A stretch of DNA of 64,000 bases from Pseudomonadota bacterium. Its GTDB lineage: Bacteria; Pseudomonadota; Gammaproteobacteria; Burkholderiales; Burkholderiaceae_E. Below are positions 36,256-45,152 of the stretch, piece after piece. The DNA is taken from NCBI GenBank assembly GCA_029779435.1, contig JAKPAM010000136.1, positions 1 to 64,000 of the forward strand, read 5' to 3'. The translations under genes were made by a program, and so were the position numbers. The notes under the pieces were generated by a model. It had not been told where the DNA came from. It ran no database searches and worked only from the letters and a program-made list of their open reading frames with translations. Numbering within the stretch: the stretch's first letter is position 1; every line of letters starts with the position of its first letter.

Positions 36256-37839
36256 ATGACGTCCGCCTCGCTGCCCCGCGTCACCTACACCAACATCCGC
36301 GAGGATTTCTCCGGCGTCCATCGGCGGCTCGATGCCGGCATCGCGGCGTTCGAACGCGAGCACCTGGGCGAACGGTGGCCGCACTGGATCGACGGCCATC
36401 CGCATCACGCGGGCGCCGATCGGCCGATCGACAGCCCGATCGATCGACGGATCCTGCTCGGTGCCGGCGGCGACGCCGATGCCGCAGCGGTCGGCGCGGC
36501 CATCGCCGCGGCACGCCGCGCGCAGGCCGATTGGGCTGTCGGCGGCTGGCAGCGCCGCGTCGCGATGCTGCGCGCGGTCGCCGACGCGATCGAGGCCAGC
36601 AAATGGGAGCTGGGCATCGCGATGATCTTCGAGGTCGGCAAGAGCCGCATCGAGGCGATGGGCGAGGTCGAGGAAGCGATCGACATGATCCGCTTCTATT
36701 GCGACGAGATGCAGGCGAGCGACGGTTTCACGCGGCCGATGCGCCGCGCGTTCGCACACGAGGCGACGACCGGCACGCTCAGGCCGTACGGCGTGTTCGG
36801 CATCATCGCGCCGTTCAACTACCCGGTCGCGTTGTCGATCGGCATGAGCACCGGCGCGCTGCTCGGCGGCAACACGGTGGTGCTCAAGCCCAGTCCCGGC
36901 GCCGGCCTGACGGCGACCTGGCTGGCCCGCGCGTTCACCGCCGGCGGGCTGCCGCCCGGTGTGTTCAACATCGTGCTCGGCGGCAACGAGACCGGCCGGC
37001 TGCTGGCGGCGGCCGATATCGACGGCATCGCGTTCACCGGCTCGCTGGACACCGGCATGGCGCTGCTGCGCGGCGTCGCCGCGGGATCGCGCATGCGGCC
37101 GGTCATCGCCGAGATGGGCGGCAAGAACCCGTGTTACGTGACAGCCAGCGCCGACCTGGATGCGGCGGCCGAAGGCGTGTTCCGCTCCGCTTATGGGATG
37201 CAGGGCCAGAAGTGCTCGGCGTTGTCGCGCGTGTTCGTGCACCACGACGTCGCCGATCCGTTCATCGAACGACTGCTCGCGCGCATCGACGCCGTCGCCA
37301 TCGGCGATCCGCGCGACGTGCGCCATTTCATGGGCCCGCTGATCAACGAGGCGGCATTGTCGCGCTACCTGAAGGGCCTGGTCGATGCGCGCGAGCGCGG
37401 CCGCCTGCTGGCGGGCGATACGCCGTTGCGCGGCGGCACGTTCGACCATGGCCACTATGTGAAGCCGATGCTGGTGGCCGACCTGCCGGCCGATCACCGG
37501 CTGAACCGCGCTGAGCAGTTCCTGCCGCTGCTGACGCTGACGCGCTACGGCGACCTGGACGACGCGATCCGCGACGGCAACGCGGTCGAGTTCGGCCTGA
37601 CGGCCGGCATCTACGCGCGCCGCGAGGCCGAGCTGCAGCGCTTCCTCGATACCGCGCAAGCGGGCGTGCTGTACGCCAATCGCGCCAGCGGCGCGACGAC
37701 CGGCGCCTGGCCCGGCATCCAGTCGTTCTGCGGATGGAAGGGCTCGGGCGCCGGCGGCAAGGGCGGGCTCGGCCATTACTACCTGCCGCAGTTCATGCGC
37801 GAGCAGTCATGGACGATCATCAGCGATGACGTCGTTTGA
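36256..37839 (+). CDS. Aldehyde dehydrogenase, L-glutamate gamma-semialdehyde dehydrogenase-like
   Basis: 527-residue NAD(P)-dependent aldehyde dehydrogenase of the 1-pyrroline-5-carboxylate dehydrogenase branch. Motifs: GIIAPFNYPVALS, VLKPSPGAGLTATW, catalytic glutamate in IAEMGGKNP, nucleophile cysteine in GMQGQKCSALSR, and the P5CDH-like C-terminus GWKGSGAGGKGGLGHYYLPQ. It would oxidise glutamate semialdehyde or a related omega-semialdehyde produced by a transaminase. It overlaps the aminotransferase gene by 14 bp, implying that the aminotransferase makes its substrate. Confidence 0.85.
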   Translation: MTSASLPRVTYTNIREDFSGVHRRLDAGIAAFEREHLGERWPHWIDGHPHHAGADRPIDSPIDRRILLGAGGDADAAAVGAAIAAARRAQADWAVGGWQRRVAMLRAVADAIEASKWELGIAMIFEVGKSRIEAMGEVEEAIDMIRFYCDEMQASDGFTRPMRRAFAHEATTGTLRPYGVFGIIAPFNYPVALSIGMSTGALLGGNTVVLKPSPGAGLTATWLARAFTAGGLPPGVFNIVLGGNETGRLLAAADIDGIAFTGSLDTGMALLRGVAAGSRMRPVIAEMGGKNPCYVTASADLDAAAEGVFRSAYGMQGQKCSALSRVFVHHDVADPFIERLLARIDAVAIGDPRDVRHFMGPLINEAALSRYLKGLVDARERGRLLAGDTPLRGGTFDHGHYVKPMLVADLPADHRLNRAEQFLPLLTLTRYGDLDDAIRDGNAVEFGLTAGIYARREAELQRFLDTAQAGVLYANRASGATTGAWPGIQSFCGWKGSGAGGKGGLGHYYLPQFMREQSWTIISDDVV

Positions 37840-39192
37840 CCGCGCACCGGTAGCCACCGCGATCCTGCATCGCGATCCGGCCCACCCGCCGCCGATCGCC
37901 GTGCGCGGCGAAGGCTCTTACCTGTGGGACGCTGACGGCCGCCGGTATCTGGACGCCTGCGGCGGCGCGGCCGTCTCGTGCCTCGGCCATGCGCACCCGG
38001 CCGTCATCGCCGCGATGACCGAACAGTTGAATCGGCTCGAATACGCGCACACCAGCTTCTTCACGACCGCGGCCGCCGAACAGCTCGCCGCGCATCTGCT
38101 GACACGCGCGCCCGCCTCGTTCGGCCGCGCTTATTTCGTATCGGGCGGCTCCGAGGCCGTCGAGACCGCGCTGAAACTGGCTCGCCAATACTGGGTCGAG
38201 CGCGGCGAACCGCAACGCGACCTGTTCATCGCTCGCCGCCAGAGCTATCACGGCAACACGTTGGCGGCGCTGTCGATCGGCGGCAACGCCGGACGGCGCG
38301 CGCTGTACCAGCCACTGCTGCTCGACGCGCGACACGTATCGCCGTGCTTCGCGTTCCGCCATCGCCGCGCCGGCGAAAGCGATGCCGCTTATGGCCGGCG
38401 GTTGGCCGACGAGCTGTCGGCGACGATCGACGAGGTCGGCGCGCAGCGCGTGATCGCGTTCGTCGCCGAGACCGTCGTCGGTGCGACGTCCGGCGCCGTC
38501 GCGGCGGTGCCCGGTTATTTCGCTCGGATCCGCGAGGTCTGCGACCGGCACGGCATCCTGTTGATCCTCGACGAGGTAATGTGCGGGATGAGCCGCACCG
38601 GCACGACGTTCGCGTTCGAGCAGGAAGGCGTCGTACCGGACCTGGTGACGATGGCCAAGGGACTGGGCGGCGGCTTCGCGCCGATCGGGGCGGTGCTGGC
38701 CAGCCGAACCGTCGTCGACACGATCGTCGGCGGCTCGGGCGCGTTCCAGCACGGCCACACCTATGTCGGCCATCCGCTGGCCTGCGCCGCCAGCCTGGCC
38801 GTCCAGCGCGTCATCGTCGAGCAGTCGCTGACCGAGCAGGTCGCCCACCGCGGCCCCTCGCTCGGGCGCCTGCTGCGCGACACGTTCGCCGGGCATCCGC
38901 ACGTGGCCGACGTGCGCGGGCGCGGCTGTTCTGGGCGCTGGAACTCGTCGCCGACCGCGCCGACGACCGGCCGTTCGATCCGGCGCTGCGCGTCCACGCG
39001 CGCGTCAAGCGGGCCGCGCAACGGCACGGCCTGCTGTGCTACCCGAGCGGCGGCACGATCGACGGGGTTCGCGGCGATCATGTGCTGCTCGCGCCATCTT
39101 ATCTGGCCGGCGACGATGAATTCGCGCAGATCGCCGACCTGTTGCGTCGCGCGATCGACGATGTCGCCGCCGATCTGGCCGGGCACCGCTGA
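37826..39192 (+). pseudogene. Class III aminotransferase, disrupted by a one-base frameshift
   Basis: PLP-dependent class III aminotransferase of about 455 residues. The first 80% reads in one frame (DADGRRYLDACGGAAVSCLG; VSGGSEAVETALKLARQYW; LILDEVMCGMSRTG; PLP lysine in TMAKGLGGGFAPIGAV). Near 38925-38928 the match jumps to the next frame and continues as LFWALELVADRADDRPFDPA to the TGA at 39190. The sequence ggctgttctgg needs one extra base (as ggcctgttctgg) to restore the frame. As written, the first frame stays open into the next gene, giving a spurious 812-codon fusion. Either a sequencing/assembly error or a true recent pseudogene. Confidence 0.85.
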
Positions 39193-39271
39193 AGCCGACC
39201 CGCGCACGAACGACCGCGGCTTGCCTCTACAATGGCCGCACTCGAAGCCTTACCCACCGAACCGAGGAGAC

Positions 39272-40264
39272 ATGATGACCGAATCGATCCGTCACGAACG
39301 ACGCCGGCTGCTGGCCGCCGGCATGGCCGGCGCCGCCGCGCTGGCCGCCCCGGCGATCGTGCGGGCCCAGGCCGGCTGGAAGCCCGATCGCCCGATCACG
39401 ATCTATAACCCGTTCGCCGCCGGCGGCGTCACCGACATCCACCTGCGCGCGCTCAGCGACCGGGTCGCGAAGATCCTCGGCCAGCAGGTGCTGATCGAAT
39501 CCAAGCCCGGCGCGGCCGGCACGCTCGCGCCGTCGCTGCTGATGACGGCCAAGCCCGACGGCCATACGCTGGCCTGCATGGCGATCAACAGCCTGCGCTA
39601 CCCGCACTACCAGCAGGTCAACTGGAATCCGCTCAAGGACTTCACGTACATCACGGGGCTGTCCGGCTATACGATGGGCATCGTCGTGCGCAACGATGCG
39701 CCGTGGCAGACGATCGAGGACCTGATCGCCGCGGGCAAGGCGCAGCCGGAGAAGTTCACGTACGGCACCAGCGGCGTCGGCGGCACCGGGCAGTTGCTGA
39801 TGCTGGAGGTCGAGCAGGCGACGGGCGCGCGGTTCACGCACGTGCCGTACAAGGGCGGCGCCGAATGGATGCAGGCGCTGCTGGCCGGCGACATCAACTT
39901 CCTGGCCGACGCCGCCCAGTGGGCACCGTTCGTCGATGACGGCAAATGCCGGATCCTGGCGATGGCGACCGAAGCGCGGATCCCGAAATACGCGGACAAG
40001 CCGACGCTGAAGGAACGCGGCATCAATGCGGTGGGTATGAGCACTTATGGCCTGGTCGGGCCGAAGGACCTGCCCGCGCCGATCGTGCAGTCGCTGTACG
40101 AAGCGTTCGACTCCGTGAACATCGAACCGGCCACGCAACCGATTCTCGACAAGTTCATCCAGGTGCCGTGGCGCAAGAATCCGAAGGAGTACCGCGCGTT
40201 CGCCGAGGAATACTTCGTATCGGTCAAGCCGCTGCTGATCAGGGCCGGATTGGCCAAGGGTTAG
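39272..40264 (+). CDS. Bug-family (TctC-like) tripartite tricarboxylate transporter receptor
   Basis: 330-residue periplasmic substrate-binding protein. The N-terminus has an RRRLLAAGMAGAAALAAPAI segment with signal-peptide character, possibly Tat. The mature protein has family motifs such as RPITIYNPFAAGGVTDIHL, IESKPGAAGTL, GTSGVGGTGQL and THVPYKGGAEWMQALLAG. Bug receptors are hugely expanded in Burkholderiales and capture carboxylates or amino acids, often without a linked permease, as here. ATG 39272 (or 39275) follows gaggag. It lies 79 bp after the disrupted aminotransferase and may belong to the same catabolic unit. Confidence 0.92.
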   Translation: MMTESIRHERRRLLAAGMAGAAALAAPAIVRAQAGWKPDRPITIYNPFAAGGVTDIHLRALSDRVAKILGQQVLIESKPGAAGTLAPSLLMTAKPDGHTLACMAINSLRYPHYQQVNWNPLKDFTYITGLSGYTMGIVVRNDAPWQTIEDLIAAGKAQPEKFTYGTSGVGGTGQLLMLEVEQATGARFTHVPYKGGAEWMQALLAGDINFLADAAQWAPFVDDGKCRILAMATEARIPKYADKPTLKERGINAVGMSTYGLVGPKDLPAPIVQSLYEAFDSVNIEPATQPILDKFIQVPWRKNPKEYRAFAEEYFVSVKPLLIRAGLAKG

Positions 40265-40310
40265 CAGGCCAGGGTCGGGAAAGCGCCGGTCGCCCGGCAC
40301 TCGGGCCTGG

Positions 40311-40330
40311 CCGGGCCCAACCTGGCCCGG
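40311..40330. terminator. Hairpin between convergent bug and FAD-oxidoreductase genes
   Basis: Perfect 7-bp stem ccgggcc / ggcccgg with loop caacct in the 77-bp gap between convergent genes. No T-tract, so only a candidate bidirectional terminator. Confidence 0.4.
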
Positions 40331-40341
40331 ACCGGTGACGA

Positions 40342-41526
40342 TCAGGACACCGCGCCCAGCCCATACCTGCCGGTCAACAGCCGATTGCTGCGGAACCGCT
40401 CCAGCGAGTACGCGCTGATATCGACGTCGCACGGCAGGCCGAGCGCCGTCTGCGCGAGCAGCAGGCCGACGGCCGGCGACAGCTTGAAGCCGTGGCCCGA
40501 GAATCCATAAGCGACGATCAGGCCGGGCACGTCGGGCAGCCGGCCCAGCACCGGATTCCAGTCCGGCGTCACGTCATAGACGCCGGTCCACTGCGACGCG
40601 ATACCGGCCGTCTCGTAGCTGGGAAAGCGCTCGGCCACCTGCGCGCCGATCTCGACGATATAGTCCATCGAGATATCGCCCTGTTCGTTGTCGGGCTCGT
40701 CCAGCGTCTCGCCGACCACGCCTTCGCTGACCAGCATCTGCCGCCCGCCATAGCTGCGGCAATACAGCATGCCGGGCGAACCCAGGTCCTTGTAGACCGG
40801 CATGCCGTACGTATAGGGCTGCGGCCCTTCGAGCGCCAGCACGCTGTGGCGCTCCGGCACTACCGGCGTCGGGATGCCCGTCCAGCGCTCGATGTCCGCG
40901 GCCCAGATGTTCTGGGCGCTGATCACCTTGTCGGCGTGGAAGTCGCCGGCCGACGTCGACACGCCGACCACCTTGGCGCCGTCGCGCAGCAGGGCCTGCA
41001 CCTCCACGCCTTCCATGATCTTGACTCCCAGCCGCCGCGCGGCCCGCGCGAAGCTGGTCGCCACCATCGTCGCGTCGGCGAAGCCGGCTTCGGGCTCGAA
41101 GCCGATCAGCGCCGCGTCGTCGAAGCGCGCGATCGGCAGCAGATCGGCCGCCTGCGAGACGTCCAGGTAGTGGACCGCGATGCCCTGCGCGCGCTGCGCT
41201 TCGAGCGCACTGTGCAGCGGTGCCAGCTTTTCGCCGTCCGGCGATGCGATCAGGTAACCGCACTTGACCATGCCGGCCGACGCGTCCTCGTCGCCCAGGT
41301 ACGCGGCGAAGTCGTTGAAGACCCGCCATGACGCCTGCGCCAGCCGCACGTTCTCGATCACCGAGTAATGCGTGCGCAAGATGCCGCTCGATTGCGACGA
41401 GGTACCCGCGCCGATCTGCGTGCGGTCGAGCACCAGTACGCGGGTGCAGCCCAACCGGGCCAGATGGTAGGCGACCGAGCTGCCGATCACGCCGGCGCCG
41501 ATCACGATCGCGTCATAAGAAGTCAT
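40342..41526 (-). CDS. FAD-dependent amine/amino-acid oxidoreductase (sarcosine-oxidase-like DAO family)
   Basis: 394-residue flavoprotein with the FAD motif IVIGAGVIGSSVAYHLARLG, the GTSSQSSGILRTHYS segment typical of sarcosine oxidase/dimethylglycine dehydrogenase-like enzymes, and a late FAD segment YGFSGHGFKLSPAVG. It should oxidise a secondary amine or amino acid. ATG 41526 starts directly at the FAD-binding strand. It is divergent from a LysR gene, which probably regulates it through the shared 111-bp gap. Confidence 0.85.
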   Translation of the reverse strand: MTSYDAIVIGAGVIGSSVAYHLARLGCTRVLVLDRTQIGAGTSSQSSGILRTHYSVIENVRLAQASWRVFNDFAAYLGDEDASAGMVKCGYLIASPDGEKLAPLHSALEAQRAQGIAVHYLDVSQAADLLPIARFDDAALIGFEPEAGFADATMVATSFARAARRLGVKIMEGVEVQALLRDGAKVVGVSTSAGDFHADKVISAQNIWAADIERWTGIPTPVVPERHSVLALEGPQPYTYGMPVYKDLGSPGMLYCRSYGGRQMLVSEGVVGETLDEPDNEQGDISMDYIVEIGAQVAERFPSYETAGIASQWTGVYDVTPDWNPVLGRLPDVPGLIVAYGFSGHGFKLSPAVGLLLAQTALGLPCDVDISAYSLERFRSNRLLTGRYGLGAVS

Positions 41527-41592
41527 CGTGGCATCCGTGCCCAGGAAAGAAGATGGCACGACGATAACGGCAGCCGGCGCGTCGGCTTTCTT

Positions 41593-41631
41593 ATCCAGTT
41601 ATTCTTATGATTTCCATCAGTTTTCCTGGAT
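41593..41631. promoter_or_regulatory. AT-rich dyad in the divergent FAD-oxidoreductase/lysR promoter
   Basis: Inverted repeat atccag (41593-41598) / ctggat (41626-41631) flanks an AT-rich core in an otherwise GC-rich genome, between the divergent oxidoreductase and lysR genes. This is the usual position for a LysR-type binding site and two back-to-back promoters, but no exact T-N11-A box is assigned. Confidence 0.4.
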
Positions 41632-41637
41632 ATCCTC

Positions 41638-42750
41638 ATGCTGGCCGACGTTTCGCGGCAGCATCGCGAGGTGAACGTGAAGCCCTCCGCCCTCTCCGCC
41701 GCCGTCCCGCCTGCCGCCCCGCTGGCACGGCGCTCGCTGCCCGACCTGCACGCGCTGCAGGTATTCGTCACCGTCTGCGAAGCCGATTCGATGGCGGTCG
41801 CGGCGCGGCGGCTCGGCATTACCCAGAGCGCGGTCAGCCAGACGATCAAGGCCCTGGAAGCCGACTGCGCCGTGCAATTGCTGGACCGCGACGTGCGGCC
41901 GGCGCGGCCGACGCGGGCCGGCCAGGCGCTGCTGGCGATGGCCGACCCGCTGCTGGCGCAGGCCCGCCAGGTCGTCGAGCAGCTTCGGCAGAGCGCCCGC
42001 CACGAACATGCGCAGATCCGCCTCGGCTGCGTCGATTCGTTCGCCGCTACCGTGGGTCCGGCGCTGGTCCGCGCGCTGTCGGGCAGTTCGAACCAATTGC
42101 AGATGTGGTCGGGATTGACGCCCGGCCTGAACGCGCAGTTGCTGTCGCGCGAACTCGACGTGGCCGTCTGCACCGAAGTGCCGGACGACCCGCGCATCGC
42201 GCACAGGCCGATGTTCTCCGAGGCATGGGTCGCGGTGTTTCCCCTCGACGCCGACGCACCGATGGCCAACGGCCGCCTGGATCTGGTCCGGCTCGGCACC
42301 GCGACCGACGACCGGTCGCTGCCGCTGATCCGCTATTCGCAGCGCTCGGTGATCGGCCGCCAGGTCGATCGTTTCCTTCGCCACGTGGGCCTGGACCTGC
42401 CGCGCCGATTCGAATTCGATGCGACCGACCCGATGCTGAGCCTAGTCGCGGCCGGCCTGGGCTGGTCGCTCAGCACGCCGCTGTGCCTGTGGCAATCGCG
42501 CGCCTGGCTGCCCGAGGTGCGGGTCGTGCCGGTGCCGGCATTGCGGCTGGGGCAGCGCGACATGCTGGTGCTGTACCGCCGTGGAGAAGGACAGGCGTTG
42601 GCCGACCGGATCGTTGCCAGTACCCATGCGGCGCTGCGCCGCCAGCTCCGTCCCGCGCTGCGCCGCGCGATGCCGGGCCTGCCCGCCAACGTGATCCAGC
42701 TCGTTACCGACGCGCCCGCGCCAAGCCCCGATCAAGGAGAACCTCGATGA
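41638..42750 (+). CDS. LysR-family transcriptional regulator
   Basis: 370 residues from ATG 41638; GTG at 41671 or 41677 is a plausible later start, since the conserved region begins at about residue 36. The N-terminal helix-turn-helix is DLHALQVFVTVCEADSMAVA plus RLGITQSAVSQTIKALE. A periplasmic-binding-protein-like effector domain follows. It overlaps the N-formylglutamate amidohydrolase gene by four bases (ATGA). Likely targets are the divergent FAD oxidoreductase and its own operon; the effector is unknown. Confidence 0.9.
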   Translation: MLADVSRQHREVNVKPSALSAAVPPAAPLARRSLPDLHALQVFVTVCEADSMAVAARRLGITQSAVSQTIKALEADCAVQLLDRDVRPARPTRAGQALLAMADPLLAQARQVVEQLRQSARHEHAQIRLGCVDSFAATVGPALVRALSGSSNQLQMWSGLTPGLNAQLLSRELDVAVCTEVPDDPRIAHRPMFSEAWVAVFPLDADAPMANGRLDLVRLGTATDDRSLPLIRYSQRSVIGRQVDRFLRHVGLDLPRRFEFDATDPMLSLVAAGLGWSLSTPLCLWQSRAWLPEVRVVPVPALRLGQRDMLVLYRRGEGQALADRIVASTHAALRRQLRPALRRAMPGLPANVIQLVTDAPAPSPDQGEPR

Positions 42751-43577
42751 CCCGCCCGCCGTTCGATTTCGAGCCCGGCACCGCACCGCTGCTGATCTCG
42801 ATTCCGCATCTGGGCCGCGAGCTGCCCGAACCGCTGCTGCCCGCCTACGCCGACGAGGCCCGCCGCGTCAGCGACACCGACTGGCACCTGGACACGCTGT
42901 ACGGCTTCGCGCGCGACCTGGGCGCCTCGGTGCTGGGCGCCCGCGTATCGCGCTACGCGATCGACCTGAACCGGCCGCCGACCGGCGAGAGCCTGTACCC
43001 GGGCCAGACCACGACCGGCCTGTGCCCGACCGAGACCTTCCGCGGCGTGCCGTTGTACCGGCCCGGCCGCGAGCCGGACGCCGCCGAGATCGCCCGCCGC
43101 AGGCAGGCGTACTGGCAGCCCTATCACGACAAGCTCGCCGAAGAACTGGGCCGCCTGCGCGCGCTGCACGGCCAGGTGCTGCTGTGGGAAGCCCATTCGA
43201 TCGCCAGCGTGCTGCCGCGGCTGTTCGACGGCAAGCTGCCGGATTTGAACCTGGGCACCAACGGCGGCGCGGCCTGCGATGCGCGGATCCTCGACGCCGT
43301 TCTGGCGCCGCTGGCCGATCCCGTGACGGTCGGCGGATTCACGCATGTCGTCAATGGCCGCTTCAAGGGCGGCTTCATCACGCGCCACTATGGACAGCCG
43401 GCCGGCGGCGTGCACGCGATCCAGCTCGAGATGTGCCAATGCTGCTACATGGACGAGGACGAGCCGTTCGGCTACCGGCCCGATCGCGCGATGCGGATCC
43501 AGCCCCTATTGAGGCAGATGGTGGAGGGGGGGCTGGAAGCGGTACGCCGACTGAAACCGGGCCGCGCTGCCCACTAA
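42747..43577 (+). CDS. N-formylglutamate amidohydrolase (HutG-like)
   Basis: 276-residue metal-dependent amidohydrolase of the N-formylglutamate deformylase family, which releases formate and glutamate at the end of the five-step histidine pathway. Motifs: LLISIPHLGRELPEPL, SDTDWHLDTLYGFA, the metal/active segment LLWEAHSIASVLP, GRFKGGFITRHYGQP and LEMCQCCYMDE. It is translationally coupled to the LysR gene. No hutH, hutU or hutI is in the window; a HutD-like gene lies at 52.5 kb. Confidence 0.9.
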   Translation: MTRPPFDFEPGTAPLLISIPHLGRELPEPLLPAYADEARRVSDTDWHLDTLYGFARDLGASVLGARVSRYAIDLNRPPTGESLYPGQTTTGLCPTETFRGVPLYRPGREPDAAEIARRRQAYWQPYHDKLAEELGRLRALHGQVLLWEAHSIASVLPRLFDGKLPDLNLGTNGGAACDARILDAVLAPLADPVTVGGFTHVVNGRFKGGFITRHYGQPAGGVHAIQLEMCQCCYMDEDEPFGYRPDRAMRIQPLLRQMVEGGLEAVRRLKPGRAAH

Positions 43578-43604
43578 GGGCCGCCTGCCCTGCCTGCCCG
43601 GCGC

Positions 43605-44516
43605 TCAGGCGCCGTTCGCCGCTCCCGCGGCGCGCGCGGCCGCGACGGCCTCGCCGATCAGTTGCTTGAGCGCGACCACGTCGTCGCCCAGCGCGCGCAA
43701 TTGCAGCCCTGCGCCGTTCGGCAGGCTCGACACGCCGGCATAAAGCCGTTCGCCACGCTCGGTGCTGGCGTCGACCACCGCGCGCAGCCGTGCCTGCGCA
43801 TCCGCCCCCGTCCACGATCCGAGGATCCATAAGCTGGCGTGGATGCCGTGCGCGTTCGATACCCCTACCCGCCCCTCGCGCCAGCTCGCGCCGTCGACCA
43901 GGCAGCGCTCGCGCGTCAGCAGGCCCGCACCGGTCCGAACCACGTCGATGCGCGCGTCGAATGCGTCGAAGGACCGGCCGCCCTGCGTCGGATCGTGCGC
44001 GAGGAACATCTCGCAGGCGATGACGGTCGCCTCCGGATCGATCTCGACGCTGGTGCGGCTGAGCAGGCGGCTGCCGGGAAACAGGATCTGCGGCTCGGGC
44101 AGGTACTCGAGCCACGCGCCCCGCCCGGCCGCCAGCGTCTGCGCCTGCGCCGCGTGTCCTCCGGTCATCGCATGGACGATCGTCGACGCGGCGGTCGCCA
44201 CGCGCACGCGCGCGCCGGCGGCGGCCCGCAGGCGGATCGCGACGTCGTCGTGCTCGAACAAGCCGCCGGACAGCGATTGCAGCGCCAGCGAACAGGCGAC
44301 CGGCTGTCCGTCGTCGTAGTGCGGCCGGCAGACGTGGAACGGATAGCGGACGAACTGCCGCGCGAGATAAGTGCGATGCCCGGCATCGCGCGCGAAATGC
44401 AGATCCATATGCGGCCGCGCACCGGCAGGTACCGATCCGGGTGCGGCTTCCGCCGCCGCCGGCCGGCGCGCGGTAACCGGCGAGAAGGGCTCGACGAAGA
44501 CCGGTTCAACGATCAA
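43605..44516 (-). CDS. ureD: Urease accessory protein UreD (UreH)
   Basis: Scaffold protein that binds apo-urease and recruits UreF/UreG for nickel delivery. 303 residues if started at TTG 44516, which overlaps the ureG end by 11 bp; ATG 44408 is the alternative and would begin at MDLHFARD, exactly where family similarity starts. Family segments: [43 protein letters not shown]. The YPFHVCRPH pattern is more like the UreD type of alphaproteobacteria than the usual betaproteobacterial form. Last gene of the urt-ure operon. Confidence 0.85.
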   Translation of the reverse strand: MIVEPVFVEPFSPVTARRPAAAEAAPGSVPAGARPHMDLHFARDAGHRTYLARQFVRYPFHVCRPHYDDGQPVACSLALQSLSGGLFEHDDVAIRLRAAAGARVRVATAASTIVHAMTGGHAAQAQTLAAGRGAWLEYLPEPQILFPGSRLLSRTSVEIDPEATVIACEMFLAHDPTQGGRSFDAFDARIDVVRTGAGLLTRERCLVDGASWREGRVGVSNAHGIHASLWILGSWTGADAQARLRAVVDASTERGERLYAGVSSLPNGAGLQLRALGDDVVALKQLIGEAVAAARAAGAANGA

Positions 44517-45147
44517 ACAACACCTCGCGCGCGATCCGGTCGACCACCGCGTCGACCCCTTCGCCGGTCGCGCAGTTGGTCTGCAGCGTCGGCCGGTTCT
44601 GGCGCACGCCGTTGGCCTCGCGGACCATCCGCGCCAGGTCGACGCGGACATAAGGAGCGAGATCGACCTTGTTGACGACCAGCAGGTCGCACTTGACGAC
44701 GCCGAGGCCGCGCTTGCGCGGGATGTCGTCGCCGCCGGCCACGTCGATGACGAACAGCCAGTAGTCGACCAGGTCCAGCGTGAACGACGACGCCAGGTTG
44801 TCGCCGCCGCTCTCGATCAGGATCAGGTCGAGGTCGCCGTAACGGCGGTCCAGCTCGTCGGCGGCCGCCAGGTTCAGCGTCGGATCCTCGCGGATCGCCG
44901 TGTGCGGACACGCGCCGGTCTCGACGGCCAGCACGCGCTCGGGCGCGATCAGGCCGGTGCGTCGCACGCGCTCGGCGTCCTCGGCGGTCACGAGATCGTT
45001 GGTGATCACCGCCAGTTCGGTGCCGCGCGCGATGAAGCGCGGAATCAACTGCTCGAGCAGCGCCGTCTTGCCGGAGCCGACCGGACCGCCGATGCCGACG
45101 CGGGCCGCGCCGCGCGGCTTGCTGGAGGAAGTGGGCAGGGCAGCCAT
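44506..45147 (-). CDS. ureG: Urease accessory GTPase UreG
   Basis: 213-residue GTPase that powers nickel insertion. P-loop [17 protein letters not shown], nickel-binding Cys-Pro-His in [28 protein letters not shown], and the guanine-specificity segment [11 protein letters not shown]. The start at ATG 45147 lies five bases after the ureC stop. Confidence 0.93.
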   Translation of the reverse strand: MAALPTSSSKPRGAARVGIGGPVGSGKTALLEQLIPRFIARGTELAVITNDLVTAEDAERVRRTGLIAPERVLAVETGACPHTAIREDPTLNLAAADELDRRYGDLDLILIESGGDNLASSFTLDLVDYWLFVIDVAGGDDIPRKRGLGVVKCDLLVVNKVDLAPYVRVDLARMVREANGVRQNRPTLQTNCATGEGVDAVVDRIAREVLFDR

Positions 45148-45152
45148 CGTCG

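Noticed and set aside
34774-37776. A 1000-codon open frame on the minus strand opposite the CNNM and aldehyde dehydrogenase genes
   Set aside because: It lies antisense to two well-supported genes, has repetitive Arg/His/Asp/Gln composition typical of GC-rich reverse-frame artefacts, and shows no domain.
37826-40264. A natural aminotransferase/Bug-receptor fusion protein
   Set aside because: The aminotransferase similarity continues in the adjacent frame to its own stop, and the receptor has its own ribosome-binding site, start and signal peptide.
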